From Paratinospora sagittata (Eukaryota > Streptophyta > Magnoliopsida > Ranunculales > Menispermaceae), in NCBI GenBank assembly GCA_035771175.1, contig CM069594.1, forward strand, positions 46,179,534-46,243,533: a DNA stretch of 64,000 bases, written 5' to 3'. Made by a program: the position numbers and the translations under genes. The notes beneath the pieces are model-generated. The model saw nothing but the letters and a program-made list of their open reading frames with translations. It did not search any database and had not been told where the DNA came from. Below, in pieces: positions 1-14,800 of this stretch (positions within the stretch are counted from its first letter, which is position 1; the number at the start of each line of letters is the position of its first letter).

Positions 1-3000
1 TGTATTTTTTTTTTCTAAGAGCTTGAACTAATCTTCAACAACACATCAAACAATGGATATCGAAGTCTATAAAGATCAAGCTCGAAGAACAAAGACATAT
101 CTCATGTCTAATGCATTTGTTTTATCTTTGGTGTGTTGGGTAACTTCTCGATCAATCTAAGCACTAAAACTCTGAACATTGAAAAGTCTTCAAAATCACT
201 TCGATATAGTATTCCATTTTGAAAAAAATGTTTTCCGAAAGGTTTTAATCATAATTCAATGAGTTTTGAGTTTTTTAATAGTTTTTGAGTCAATGGAATG
301 GTTCTTGAGTGTCAAAATATTAATTTTCCCAAAATAAGGCTATTTAGCAATTTACGAAAATTTTCCAGTTAGCACTAGCACCCTATCAGTGTTGATAGCC
401 CGCTGATAGGGTTGAATAATAAAACATTTGTTTTTCTTGAAAATTGTCTATACCGCGCTATCCCCTTTGATAACTCGCTATAAAAATGTTGCCGTGATCT
501 TTCCATTTTCAGTAAAGTGTGCAATAACGCTCTATAGGCCTTGATGACTCGCTATCGGAAAGTCTGAAAAACTCGAGCTCTCGGGTTTGTGTATATCGAC
601 CGGCTATCTTTCAATAGAGAACATGATACACAACCCAATAACACACTATCCACGTTTGAGACAAAAATCAGATATTTCTAACGAGAAAAATGTGGCCACT
701 TCTCCTTGCTCGACTTTTCTATACCCTACACAGTTTTGCCTGGTTATCTTAATTGAAATATTCTCTACTAACACCTTGATGATTCCCATTGTCTCGCACG
801 CCCAAAACAACTTTAGATTAAACAACGTTTTGAATTCAAATCATTTTGTATTCTCTTCCTCTCTAACTTGCAACTACTAATTTTATAAAACCCTCATTCT
901 CTGATTTTCAAAGATAGAACACGCACGATTTTTGCAAATTAGACTGAGCTTTCCAAAGAGTGATTAAATCGAAGAAAGTCGTTATTCTTGCATTTGACCA
1001 AACAACCTTCGAACTGAATCAAAATTGCAAACTGTCTTGAAGATAACCTCATTATTTTGCAAGTTCCTCATTTTATCTCTTTTGTGCTGAGATTTCCAGA
1101 GGCTATCTATTGTTTTAAACTGTAGGTATGTCAAGTGTTCTCGGTAAGAGAAAACATCACCTGTATTTTTTTTTCTAAGAGCTTGAACTAATCATCAACA
1201 ACACATCAAACAATAGGTATCGAATTCTACAAAGATCAAGCTCGAAGAACGAAGACGTATCTCATGTCTAATGCAATAGTTTTATCTTTGGTGTGCGGGG
1301 TAACTTCTCGATCAATCTCAGCACTAAAAATCTGAACATTGAAAAGCCTTGAAAATCACTTCGATATAGTATTCCATTTTGAAAAAAATGTTTTCGAAAG
1401 GTTTTAATCATAATTTCAATGAGTGTTTTATTATTAAATAGTTTTTAATCTTATATCAATATGTTTTGGGTCAATGGAATGGTTCTTGAGTGTCAAAATA
1501 TTAATTTTCCAAAAATAAGGTTATTTAGCAATTTGCAAAAATTTTCCAGTTGGCACATGCGCCCTATCAGTGTTGATAGCCCGCTGATAGGGTTGTATAA
1601 TAAAACATTTGTTTTTCTTAAACATTGTCTATAGCGCGCTTTCCCCTTTGATAACTCGCTATAAAGATGTTGCCGTGATCTTTCCATTTTTAGTAAACTC
1701 GGCAATAGCGCGGTATAAGCCTCGATAACTCGCTATCGGAAAGTCTGAAAAACTCGAGCCCTCGGGTTTGTGTATATCGACCTGCTATCTTTCAATAGAG
1801 AAAATGATACACAAAGCAATAATAACACGCTATCCACGCTTGAGACAAAAATCAGATATTTCTAACGAGAAAAATGTGGTCACTTCTACTTGCTCGGCTT
1901 TTCTGTACCCTACACAGTTTTGCCTGGTTATCTTAATTGAAATATTCTCTACTAACACCTTGAGGATTCCCATTGTCTCGCACGCCCAAAGCAACTTTAG
2001 ATTAAACAATGTTTTGAATTCAAATCATTTTGTACTCTCTTCCTCTTTAACCTGCAGCTTCTAATTTTATAAAACCCTCATTCTCTGATTTTCAAAGATA
2101 GAACACGCACGATTTTTGCAAATTAGACAGAGCTTTCCAAAGAGTGTTTAAATCGAAGAAAGTCGTTATTCTTGCATTTGTCCAAACAACCTTCGAACTG
2201 AATCAAAATTGCAAACTGTCTTGAAGATAACCTCATTATTTCGCAAGTTCTTCAATTTATTCCTTTTGTGCTGAGATTTCCAGAGGCTATTTATTGTTTT
2301 AAACTGTAAGTATGTGAAGTGTTCTCGGTAAGAGAAAACATCACCTGTATTTTTTTTTTCTAAGAGCTTGAACTAATCATCAACAACACATCAAACAATG
2401 GATATCGAAGTCTATAAAGATCAAGCTCGAAGAACAAAGACATATCTCATGTTTAATGCATTTGTTTTATCTTTGGTGTGTTGGGTAACTTCTCGATCAA
2501 TCTAAGCACTAAAACTCTGAACATTGAAAAGTCTTCAAAATCACTTCGATATAGTATTCCATTTTGAAAAAAATGTTTTCCGAAAGGTTTTAATCATAAT
2601 TCAATGAGTTTTGAGTTTTTTAATAGTTTTTAATCTTATATCAATATGTTTTGAGTCAATGGAATGGTTCTTGAGTGTCAAAATATTAATTTTCCCAAAA
2701 TAAGGCTATTTAGCAATTTACGAAAATTTTCCAGTTGGCACTAGCACCCTATCAGTGTTGATAGCCCGCTGATAGGGTTGAATAATAAAACATTTGTTTT
2801 TCTTGAAAATTGTCTATACCGCGCTATCCCCTTTGATAACTCGCTATAAAAATGTTGCCGTGATCTTTCCATTTTTAGTAAAGTGTGCAATAACGCTCTA
2901 TAGGCCTTGATAACTCGCTATCGGAAAGTCTGAAAAACTCGAGCTCTCGGGTTTGTGTATATCGACCGGCTATCTTTCAATAGAGAACATGATACACAAC

Positions 3001-4699
3001 CCAATAACACACTATCCACGTTTGAGACAAAAATCAGATATTTCTAACGAGAAAAATGTGGCCCGACTTTTCTATACCCTACACAGTTTTGCCTGGTTAT
3101 CTTAATTGAAATATTCTCTACTAACACCTTGATGATTCCCATTGTCTCGCACGCCCAAAACAACTTTAGATTAAACAACGTTTTGAATTCAAATCATTTT
3201 GTATTCTCTTCCTCTCTAACTTGCAACTACTAATTTTATAAAACCCTCATTCTCTGATTTTCAAAGATAGAACACGCACGATTTTTGCAAATTAGACTGA
3301 GCTTTCCAAAGAGTGATTAAATCGAAGAAAGTCGTTATTCTTGCATTTGACCAAACAACCTTCGAACTGAATCAAAATTGCAAACTGTCTTGAAGATAAC
3401 CTCATTATTTTGCAAGTTCCTCATTTTATCTCTTTTGTGCTGAGATTTCCAGAGGCTATCTATTGTTTTAAACTGTAGGTATGTCAAGTGTTCTCGGTAA
3501 GAGAAAACATCACCTGTATTTTTTTTTCTAAGAGCTTGAACTAATCATCAACAACACATCAAACAATAGGTATCGAATTCTACAAAGATCAAGCTCGAAG
3601 AACGAAGACGTATCTCATGTCTAATGCAATAGTTTTATCTTTGGTGTGCGGGGTAACTTCTCGATCAATCTCAGCACTAAAAATCTGAACATTGAAAAGC
3701 CTTGAAAATCACTTCGATATAGTATTCCATTTTGAAAAAAATGTTTTCGAAAGGTTTTAATCATAATTTCAATGAGTGTTTTATTATTAAATAGTTTTTA
3801 ATCTTATATCAATATGTTTTGGGTCAATGGAATGGTTCTTGAGTGTCAAAATATTAATTTTCCAAAAATAAGGTTATCTAGCAATTTGCAAAAATTTTCC
3901 AGTTGGCACATGCGCCCTATCAGTGTTGATAGCCCGCTGATAGGGTTGTATAATAAAACATTTGTTTTTCTTAAACATTGTCTATAGCGCGCTTTCCCCT
4001 TTGATAACTCGCTATAAAGATGTTGCCGTGATCTTTCCATTTTTAGTAAACTCGGCAATAGCGCGGTATAAGCCTCGATAACTCGCTATCGGAAAGTCTG
4101 AAAAACTCGAGCCCTCGGGTTTGTGTATATCGACCTGCTATCTTTCAATAGAGAAAATGATACACAAAGCAATAATAACACGCTATCCACGCTTGAGACA
4201 AAAATCAGATATTTCTAACGAGAAAAATATGGTCACTTCTACTTGCTCGGCTTTTCTGTACCCTACACAGTTTTGCCTGGTTATCTTAATTGAAATATTC
4301 TCTACTAACACCTTGAGGATTCCCATTGTCTCGCACGCCCAAAGCAACTTTAGATTAAACAATGTTTTGAATTCAAATCATTTTGTACTCTCTTCCTCTT
4401 TAACCTGCAGCTTCTAATTTTATAAAACCCTCATTCTCTGATTTTCAAAGATAGAACACGCACGATTTTTGCAAATTAGACAGAGCTTTCCAAAGAGTGT
4501 TTAAATCGAAGAAAGTCGTTATTCTTGCATTTGTCCAAACAACCTTCGAACTGAATCAAAATTGCAAACTGTCTTGAAGATAACCTCATTATTTCGCAAG
4601 TTCTTCAATTTATTCCTTTTGTGCTGAGATTTCCAGAGGCTATTTATTGTTTTAAACTGTAAGTATGTGAAGTGTTCTCGGTAAGAGAAAACATCACCT
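1..4699. repeat. Two tandem A-B dimers (~2.35 kb each)
   Basis: Monomers A1 (1-1161) and B1 (1162-2345) are followed by A2 (2346-3515) and B2 (3516-4699), which match them closely. B1 and B2 share the rare states GGATTCCCATTG and CTGCAGCTTCTAATT. A2 differs from A1 by a 13-bp loss near 3065 and by carrying CATGTTTAATG near 2448. A1 lacks 21 bp near 288. B2 has AAAAATATGGTC where B1 has AAAAATGTGGTC. These private states make the later chimera at 4700 traceable. The pattern is that expected of a dimeric higher-order repeat. Confidence 0.85.
381..411. repeat. Conserved 9-bp inverted repeat in each monomer (example)
   Basis: CCCTATCAG (381-389) and CTGATAGGG (403-411) are perfect inverted copies around a 13-base loop. 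The loop side also contains a smaller dyad, TATCA-GTGT-TGATA, giving a competing hairpin. The same dyad recurs in the monomers I inspected, for example 1562-1592. In the right half one monomer type keeps perfect arms. The other (for example near 39910) has CTGATAAGG in the second arm, breaking one pair. The function is unknown. It could be a protein-binding dyad or a cruciform-forming site, or simply inherited sequence. Confidence 0.85.
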
Positions 4700-5884
4700 G
4701 TATTTTTTTTTTCTAAGAGCTTGAACTAATCATCAACAACACATCAAACAATGGATATCGAAGTCTATAAAGATCAAGCTCGAAGAACAAAGACATATCT
4801 CATGTTTAATGCATTTGTTTTATCTTTGGTGTGTTGGGTAACTTCTCGATCAATCTAAGCACTAAAACTCTGAACATTGAAAAGTCTTCAAAATCACTTC
4901 GATATAGTATTCCATTTTGAAAAAAATGTTTTCGAAAGGTTTTAATCATAATTTCAATGAGTGTTTTATTATTAAATAGTTTTTAATCTTATATCAATAT
5001 GTTTTGGGTCAATGGAATGGTTCTTGAGTGTCAAAATATTAATTTTCCAAAAATAAGGTTATCTAGCAATTTGCAAAAATTTTCCAGTTGGCACATGCGC
5101 CCTATCAGTGTTGATAGCCCGCTGATAGGGTTGTATAATAAAACATTTGTTTTTCTTAAACATTGTCTATAGCGCGCTTTCCCCTTTGATAACTCGCTAT
5201 AAAGATGTTGCCGTGATCTTTCCATTTTTAGTAAACTCGGCAATAGCGCGGTATAAGCCTCGATAACTCGCTATCGGAAAGTCTGAAAAACTCGAGCCCT
5301 CGGGTTTGTGTATATCGACCTGCTATCTTTCAATAGAGAAAATGATACACAAAGCAATAATAACACGCTATCCACGCTTGAGACAAAAATCAGATATTTC
5401 TAACGAGAAAAATATGGTCACTTCTACTTGCTCGGCTTTTCTGTACCCTACACAGTTTTGCCTGGTTATCTTAATTGAAATATTCTCTACTAACACCTTG
5501 AGGATTCCCATTGTCTCGCACGCCCAAAGCAACTTTAGATTAAACAATGTTTTGAATTCAAATCATTTTGTACTCTCTTCCTCTTTAACCTGCAGCTTCT
5601 AATTTTATAAAACCCTCATTCTCTGATTTTCAAAGATAGAACACGCACGATTTTTGCAAATTAGACAGAGCTTTCCAAAGAGTGTTTAAATCGAAGAAAG
5701 TCGTTATTCTTGCATTTGTCCAAACAACCTTCGAACTGAATCAAAATTGCAAACTGTCTTGAAGATAACCTCATTATTTCGCAAGTTCTTCAATTTATTC
5801 CTTTTGTGCTGAGATTTCCAGAGGCTATTTATTGTTTTAAACTGTAAGTATGTGAAGTGTTCTCGGTAAGAGAAAACATCACCT
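4700..5884. repeat. Chimeric satellite monomer (A2-type 5' part, B2-type 3' part)
   Basis: The first roughly 200 bp are type A and carry the private CATGTTTAATG state otherwise seen only in A2. After the A-type GTCTTCAAAATCAC (about 4889), the sequence switches by about 4933 to type B (TTTTCGAAAGG, then GAGTGTTTTATTATTAAATAG). From there it follows the B2 copy, including its private AAAAATATGGTC at about 5407. The switch therefore lies within about 45 bp of sequence common to both types. An unequal crossover or conversion between A2 and B2 one monomer out of register explains it. Confidence 0.85.
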
Positions 5885-8800
5885 GTATTTTTTTTTTCTA
5901 AGCGCTTGAACTAATCATCAACAACACATCAAACAATGGGTATCGAAGTCTATAAAGATCAAGCTCGAAGAACAAAGACATATCTCATGTCTAATGCATT
6001 TGTTTTATCTTTGGTGTGTTGAGTAACTTCTCGATCAATCTAAGCACTAAAACTCTGAACATTGAAAAGTCTTCAAAATCACTTCGATATAGTATTCCAT
6101 TTTGAAAAAAATGTTTTCCGAAAGGTTTTAATCATAATTCAATGAGTTTTGAGTTTTTTAATAGTTTTTAATCTTATATCAATATGTTTTGAGTCAATGG
6201 AATGGTTCTTGAGTGTCAAAATATTAATTTTCCCAAAATAAGGCTATTTAGCAATTTACGAAAATTTTCCAGTTGGCACTAGCACCCTATCAGTGTTGAT
6301 AGCCCGCTGATAGGGTTGAATAATAAAACATTTGTTTTTCTTGAAAATTGTCTATACCGCGCTATCCCCTTTGATAACTCGCTATAAAAATGTTGCCGTG
6401 ATCTTTCCATTTTTAGTAAAGTGTGCAATAACGCTCTATAGGCCTGATAACTCGCTATCGGAAAGTCTGAAAAACTCGAGCTCTCGGGTTTGTGTATATC
6501 GACCGGCTATCTTTCAATAGAGAACATGATACACAACCCAATAACACACTATCCAGGTTTGAGACAAAAATCAGATATTTCTAACGAGAAAAATGTGGCC
6601 ACTTCTCCTTGCTCGACTTTTCTATACCCTACACAGTTTTGCCTGGTTATCTTAATTGAAATATTCTCTACTAACACCTTGATGATTCCCATTGTCTCGC
6701 ACGCCCAAAACAACTTTAGATTAAACAACGTTTTGAATTCAAATCATTTTGTATTCTCTTCCTCTCTAACCTGCAACTACTAATTTTATAAAACCCTCAT
6801 TCTCTGATTTTCAAAGATAGAACACGCACGAATTTTGCAAATTAGACTGAGCTTTCCAAAGAGTGTTTAAATCGAAGAAAGTCGTTATTCTTGCATTTGA
6901 CCAAACAACCTTCGAACTGAATCAAAATTGCAAACTGTCTTGAAGATAACCTCATTATTTTGCAAGTTCCTCATTTTATCTCTTTTGTGCTGAGATTTCC
7001 AGAGGCTATCTATTGTTTTAAACTGTAGGTATGTCAAGTGTTCTCGGTAAGAGAAAACATCACCTGTTTTTTTTTTCTAAGAGCTTGAACTAATCATCAA
7101 CAACACATCAAACAATAGGTATCGAATTCTACAAAGATCAAGCTCGAAGAACGAAGACGTATCTCATGTCTAATGCAATAGTTTTATCTTTGGTGTGCGG
7201 GGTAACTTCTCGATCAATCTCAGCACTAAAAATCTGAACATTGAAAAGCCTTGAAAATCACTTCGATATAGTATTCCATTTTGAAAAAAAATGTTTTCGA
7301 AAGGTTTTAATCATAATTTCAATGAGTGTTTTATTATTAAATAGTTTTTAATCTTATATCAATATGTTTTGAGTCAATGGAATGGTTCTTGAGTGTCAAA
7401 ATATTAATTTTCCAAAAATAAGGTTATTTAGCAATTTGCAAAAATTTTCCAGTTGGCACATGCGCCCTATCAGTGTTGATAGTCCGCTGATAGGGTTGTA
7501 TAATAAAACATTTGTTTTTCTTGAAAATTGTCTATAGAGCGCTATCCCCTTTGATTACTCGCTAGAAAAATGTTGCCGTGATCTTTCCATTTTCAGTAAA
7601 GTGGGCAATAGTGCTATAGGCCTCGATAACTCGCTATCGAAAAGTCTGAAAAACTCGAGCCCTCGGGTTTGTGTATATCGACCTGCTATCTTTCAATAGA
7701 GAAAATGATACACAAAGCAATAATAACACGCTATCCACGCTTGAGACAAAAATCAGATATTTCTAACGAGAAAAATGTGGTCACTTCTACTTGCTCGGCT
7801 TTTCTGTACCCTACACAGTTTTGCCTGGTTATCTTAATTGAAATAATCTCTACTAACACCTTGATCATTCCCATTGTCTCGCACGCCCAAAGCAACTTTA
7901 GATTAAGCAATGTTTTGAATTCAAATCATTTTGTACTCTCTTCCTCTTTAACCTGCAGCTACTAATTTTATAAAACCCTCATTCTCTGATTTTCAAAGAT
8001 AGAACACGCACGAATTTTGCAAATTAGACAAAGCTTTCCAAAGAGTGTTTAAATCGAAGAAAGTCGTTATTCTTGCATTTGTCCAAACAACCTTCGAACT
8101 GAATCAAAATTGCAAACTGTCTTGAAGATAACCTCATTATTTCGCAAGTTCTTCAATTTATTCCTTTTGTGCTGAGATTTCCAGAGGCTATTTATTGTTT
8201 TAAACTGTAAGTACGTGAAGTGTTCTCGGTAAGAGAAAACTTCACCTGTATTTTTTTTTTCTAAGAGCTTGAACTAATCATCAACAACACATCAAACAAT
8301 GGGTATCGAAGTCTATAAAGATCAAGCTCGAAGAACAAAGACATATCTCATGTCTAATGCATTTGTTTTATCTTTGGTGTGTTGGGTAACTTCTCGATCA
8401 ATGTAAGCACTAAAACTCTGAACATTGAAAAGTCTTCAAAATCACTTCGATATAGTGTTCCATTTTGAAAAAAATGTTTTCCGAAAGGTTTTAATCATAA
8501 TTCAATGAGTTTTGAGTTTTTTAATAGTTTTTAATCTTATATCAATATGTTTTGAGTCAATGGAATGGTTCTTGAGTGTCAAAATATTAATTTTCCCAAA
8601 ATAAGGCTATTTAGCAATTTACGAAAATTTTCCAGTTGGCACTAGCACCCTATCAGTGTTGATAGCCCGCTGATAGGGTTGAATAATAAAACATTTGTTT
8701 TACTTGAAAATTGTCTATACCGCGCTATCCCCTTTGATAACTCGCTATAAAAATGTTGCCGTGATCTTTCCATTTTTAGTAAAGTGTGCAATAACGCTCT

Positions 8801-11800
8801 ATAGGCCTTGATAACTCGCTATCGGAAAGTCTGAAAAACTCGAGCTCTCGGGTTTGTGTATATCGACCGGCTATCTTTCAATAGAGAACATGATACACAA
8901 CCCAATAACACACTATCCACGTTTGAGACAAAAATCAGATATTTCTAACGAGAAAAATGTGGCCACTTCTCCTTGCTCGACTTTTCTATACCCTACACAG
9001 TTTTGCCTGGTTATCTTAATTGAAATATTCTCTACTAACACCTTGATGATTCCCATTGTCTCGCACGCCCAAAACAACTTTAGATTAAACAACGTTTTGA
9101 ATTGAAATCATTTTGTATTTCTTCCTCTTTAACATACAACTACTAATTTTATAAAACCCTCATTCTCTGATTTTCAAAGATAGAACACACACGATTTTTG
9201 CAAATTAGACTGAGCTTTCCAAAGAGTGTTTAAATCGAAGAAAGTCGTTATTCTTGCATTTGACCAAACAACCTTCGAACTGAATCAAAATTGCAAACTG
9301 TCTTGAAGATAACCTCATTATTTCGCAAGTTCTTCATTTTATTCCTTTTGTGCTGAGATTTCCAGAGGCTATCTATTGTTTTAAATTGTAGGTACGTCAA
9401 GTGTTCTCGGTAAGAGAAAACATCACCAGTATTTTTTTTTCTAAGAGCTTGAACTAATAATCAACAACACATCAAACAATAGGTATCGAATTCTACAAAG
9501 ATCAAGCTCGAAGAATGAAGACGTATCTCATGTCTAATGCAATAGTTTTATCTTTGGTGTGCAGGGTAACTTCTCGATCAATCTCAGCACTAAAAATCTG
9601 AACATTGAAAAGTCTTGAAAATCACTTCGATATAGTATTCCATTTTGAAAAAAATGTTTTCGAAAGGTTTCAATCATAATTTCAATGAGTGTTTTATTAT
9701 TAAATAGTTTTTAATCTTATATCAATATGTTTTGATTCAATGGAATGGTTCTTGAGTGTCAAAATATTAATTTTTCAAAAATAAGGCTATTCAGCAATTT
9801 GGAAAAATTTTCCCGTTGGCACTTGCGCCCTATTAGTGTTGATAGCCCGCTGATAGGGTTGTATAATAACACATTTGTTTTTCTTGAAAATTGTCTATAG
9901 CGCGCTATCCCCTTTGATTACTCGCTATAAAAATGTTGCCGTGATCTTTCCATTTTCAGTAAAGTGGGCTATAGCGCTATAGGCCTCGATAACTCGCTAT
10001 CGAAAAGTCTGAAAAACTCGAGCTCTCGGGTTTGTGTATATCGACCGGCTATCTTTCAATAGAGAACATGATACGCAACCCAATAACACGCTATCCACGT
10101 TTGAAACCAAAATCAGATATTTCTAACGAGAAAAATGTGGTCACTTCTACTTGCTAGACTTTTCTGTACCCTACACAGTTTTGCCTGGTTATCTTAATTG
10201 AAATATTCCTTACTAACACCTTGATGATTCCCATTGTCCTGCACGCCCAAAGCAACTTTAGATTAAACAATGTTTTGAATTCAAATCATTTTGTACTCTC
10301 TTCCTCTTTAACCTGCAGCTACTAATTTTATAAAACCCTCATTCTCTGATTTTCTAAGATTGAACACGCACGATTTTTGCAAATTAGACTGAGCTTTCCA
10401 AAGAGTGTTTAAATCAAAGAAAGTCGTTATTCTTGCATTTGTCCAAACAACCTTCGAACTGAATCAAAATTGCAAACTGTCTTGAAGATAACCTCATTAT
10501 TTCGCAAGTTCTTCATTTTATTCCTTTTGTGCTGAGATTTCCAGAGGCTATCTATTGTTTTAAACTGTAAGTATGTGAAGTGTTCTCGGTAAGAGAAAAC
10601 ATCACCTGTATTTTTTTTTTCTAAGAGCTTGAACTAATCATCAACAACACATCAAACAATGGGTATCGAAGTCTATAAAGATCAAGCTCGAAGAACAAAG
10701 ACATATCTCATGTCTAATGCATTTGTTTTATCTTTGGTGTGTTGGGTAACTTCTCGATCAATCTAAGCACTAAAACTATGAACATTGAAAAGTCTTCAAA
10801 ATCACTTCGATATAGTATTCCATTTTGAAAAAAATGTTTTCCGGAAGGTTTTAATCATAATTCAATGAGTTTTGAGTTTTTTAATAGTTTTTAATCTTAT
10901 ATCAATATGTTTTGAGTCAATGGAATGGTTCTTGAGTGTCAAATATTAATTTTGCCAAAATAAGGCTATTTAGCAATTTACAAAAATTTTCCAGTTGGCA
11001 CTAGCGTCCTATCAGTGTTGATAGCACGCTGATAGGGTTGAATAATAAAACATTTGTTTCTCTTGAAAATTGTCTATAGCGCTATCCCCTTTGATAACTC
11101 GCTATAAAAATGTTGTCGTGATCTTTCCATTTTTAGTAAAGTGTGCAATAATGCGCTATAGGCCTTGATAACTCGCTATCGGAAAGTCTGAAAAACTCGA
11201 GCTCTCGGGTTTGTGTATATCGACCGGCTATCTTTCAATAGAGAACATGATACACAACCCAATAACACACTATCCACGTTTGAGACAAAAATCAGATATT
11301 TCTAACGAGAAAAATGTGGCCACTTCTCCTTGCTCGACTTTTCTATACCCTACACAGTTTTGCCTGGTTATCTTAATTGAAATATTCTCTACTAACACCT
11401 TGATGATTCTCATTGTCTCGCACGCCCAAAGCAACTTTAGATTAAACAATGTTTTGAATTCAAATCATTTTGTACTCTCTTCCTCTTTAACCTGCAGCTA
11501 CTAATTTTATAAAACCCTCATTCTCTGATTTTCAAAGATTGAAGACGCACGATTTTTGCAAATTAGACTGAGCTTTCGAAAGAGTGTTTAAATCGAAGAA
11601 AGTCGTTATTCTTGCATTTGTCCAAACAACCTTCGAACTGAATCAAAATTGCAAACTGTCTTGAAGATAACCTCATTATTTCGCAAGTTCATCATTTTAT
11701 TCCTTTTGTGCTGAGATTTCCAGAGGCTATCTATTGTTTTAAACTGTAAGTATGTGAAGTGTTCTCGGTAAGAGAAAACATCACCTGTATTTTTTTTTTC

Positions 11801-14800
11801 TAAGAGCTTGAACTAATCATCAACAACACATCAAACAACGGGTATTGAAGTCTATAAAGATCAAGCTCGAAGAACAAAGACATATCTCATGTCTAATGCA
11901 TTTGTTTTATCTTTGGTGTGTTGGGTAACTTCTCGATCAATCTAAGCACTAAAACTCTGAACATTGAAAAGTCTTCAAAATCACTTCGATATAGTATTCC
12001 ATTTTGAAAAAAATGTTTTCCGGAAGGTTTTAATCATAATTCAATGAGTTTTGAGTTTATTAATAGTTTTTAATCTTATATCAATATGTTTTGAGTCAAT
12101 GGAATGGTTCTTGAGTGTCAAAATATTAATTTTCCCAAAATAAGGCTATTTAGCAATTTACAAAAATTTTCCAGTTGGCACTAGCGCCCTATCAGTGTTG
12201 ATAGCACGCTGATAGGGTTGAATAATAAAACATTTGTTTTTCTTGAAAATTGTCTATAGCGCGCTATCCCATTTGATAACTCGCTATAAAAATGTTGCCG
12301 TGATCTTTCCATTTTTAGTAAAGTGTGCAATAACGCGCTATAGGCCTTGATAACTCGCTATCGGAAAGTCTGAAAAACTCGAGCTCTCGGGTTTGTGTGT
12401 ATCGACCGGCTATCTTTCAATAGAGAACATGATACACAACCCAATAACACACTATCCACGTTTGAGACAAAAATCAGATATTTCTAACGAGAAAAATGTG
12501 GCCACTTCTCCTTGCTCGACTTTTCTATACCCTACACAGTTTTGCCTGGTTATCTTAATTGAAATATTCTCTACTAACACCTTGATGATTCCCATTGTCT
12601 CGCACTCCCAAAACAACTTTAGATTAAACAACGTTTTGAATTCAAATCATTTTGTATTTTCTTCCTCTTTAACCTACAACTACTAATTTTATAAAACCCT
12701 CATTCTCTGATTTTCAAAGATAGAACACACACGATTTTTGCAAATTAGACTGAGCTTTCGAAAGAGTGTTTAAATCGAAGAAAGTCGTTATTCTTGCATT
12801 TGACCAAACAACCTTCGAACAGAATCAAAATTGCAAACTGTCTTGAAGATAACCTCATTATTTTGCAAGTTCTTCATTTTATCTCTTTTGTGCTGAGATT
12901 TCCAGAGGCTATCTATTGTTTTAAACTGTAGGTATGTAAAGTGTTCTCGATAAGAGAAAACATCACCTGTATTTTTTTTTCTAAGAGCTTGAACTAATAA
13001 TCAACAACACATCAAACTATAGGTATCGAATTCTACAAAGATCAAGCTCGAAGAACGAAGACGTATCTCATGTCTAATGCAATAGTTTTATCTTTGGTGT
13101 GCAGGGTAACTTCTCGATCAATCTCAGCACTAAAAATCTGAACATTGAAAAGTCTTGAAAATCACTTCGATATAGTATTCCATTTTGAAAAAAATGTTTT
13201 CGAAAGGTTTCAATCATAATTTCAATGAGTGTTTTATTATTAAATAGTTTTTAATCTTATATCAATATGTTTTGATTCAATGGAATGGTTCTTGAGTGTC
13301 AAAATATTAATTTTTCAAAAATAAGGCTATTTAGCAATTTACGAAAATTTTCCAGTTGGCACTTGCGCCCTATCAGTGTTGATAGCCCGCTGATAGGGTT
13401 GTATAATAACACATTTGTTTTTCTTGAAAATTGTCTATAGCGCGCTATCCCCTTTGATTACTCGCTATAAAAATGTTGCCGTGATCTTTCCATTTTCAGT
13501 AAAGTGGGCTATAGCGCTATAGGCCTCGATAACTCGCTATCGGAAAGTCTGAAAAACTCGAGCTCTCGGGTTTGTGTATATCGACCGGCTATCTTTCAAT
13601 AGAGAACATGATACGCAACCCAATAACACGCTATCCACGTTTGAGACAAAAATCAGATATTTCTAACGAGAAAAATGTGGTCACTTCTACTTGCTCGACT
13701 TTTCTATACCCTACACAGTTTTGCCTGGTTATCTTAATTGAAATATTCTCTACGAACACCTTGATGATTCCCATTGTCTCGCACGCCCAAAGCAACTTTA
13801 GATTATACAATGTTTTGAATACAAATCATTTTGTACTCTCTTCCTCTTTAACCTGCAGCTACTAATTTTATAAAACCCTCATTCTCTGATTTTCAAAGAT
13901 AGAACACGCACTATTTTTGCAAATTAGACTGAGCTTTCCAAAGAGTGTTTAAATCGAAGAAAGTCGTTATTCTTGCATTTGACCAAACAACCTTCGAACT
14001 GAATCAAAATTGCAAACTGTCTTGAAGATAACCTCATTATTTTGCAAGTTCTTCATTTTATCTGTTTTGTGCTGAGATTTCCAGAGGCTATCTATTGTTT
14101 TAAACTGTATGTATGTAAAGTGTTCTCGGTAAGAGAAAACATCACCTGTATTTTTTTTTCTAAGAGCTTGAACTAATCATCAACAACACATCAAACAATA
14201 GGTATCGAAGTCTACAAAGATCAAACTCGAAGAACGAAGACGTATCTCATGTCTAATGCAATAGTTTTATCTTTGGTGTGCGGGGTAACTTCTCGATCAA
14301 TCTCAGCACTAAAAATCTGAACATTGAAAAGCCTTGAAAATCACTTCGATATAGTATTCCATTTTGAAAAAAATGTTTTCGAAAGGTTTTAGTCATAATT
14401 TCAATGAGTGTTTTATTATTAAATAGTTTTGAATCTTATATCAATATGTTTTGAGTCAATGGAATGGTTCTTGAGTGTCAAAATATTAATTTTTCAAAAA
14501 TAAGGCTGTTGAGCAATTTGCAAAAATTTCCCAGTGGCACTTGCGCCCTATCAGTGTTGATAGCCCGCTGATAGGGTTGTATAATAAAACATTTGTTTTT
14601 CTTGAAAATTGTCTATAGCGCGCTATCCCCTTTAATTACTCGCTATAAAAATGTTGCCGTGATCTTTCCATTTTCAGTAAAGTGGGCAATAGCGCTATAG
14701 GCCTCGATAACTCGCTATCGGAAAGTCTGAAAAACTCAAGCTCTCGGGTTTGTGTATATCGACCGGCTATCTTTCAATAGAGAACGTGATACGCAACCCA

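Noticed and set aside
587..880. Open frames of 97-98 codons repeated in most monomers on the plus strand
   Set aside because: They begin at TTG or GTG rather than ATG, recur with the satellite period, are interrupted in several copies and resemble no family I know. Treated as chance frames of the repeat.
1493..1705. Minus-strand frames of about 62-85 codons repeated through the array
   Set aside because: They are antisense to other satellite frames, vary in length with single-base changes and have no recognisable domain.
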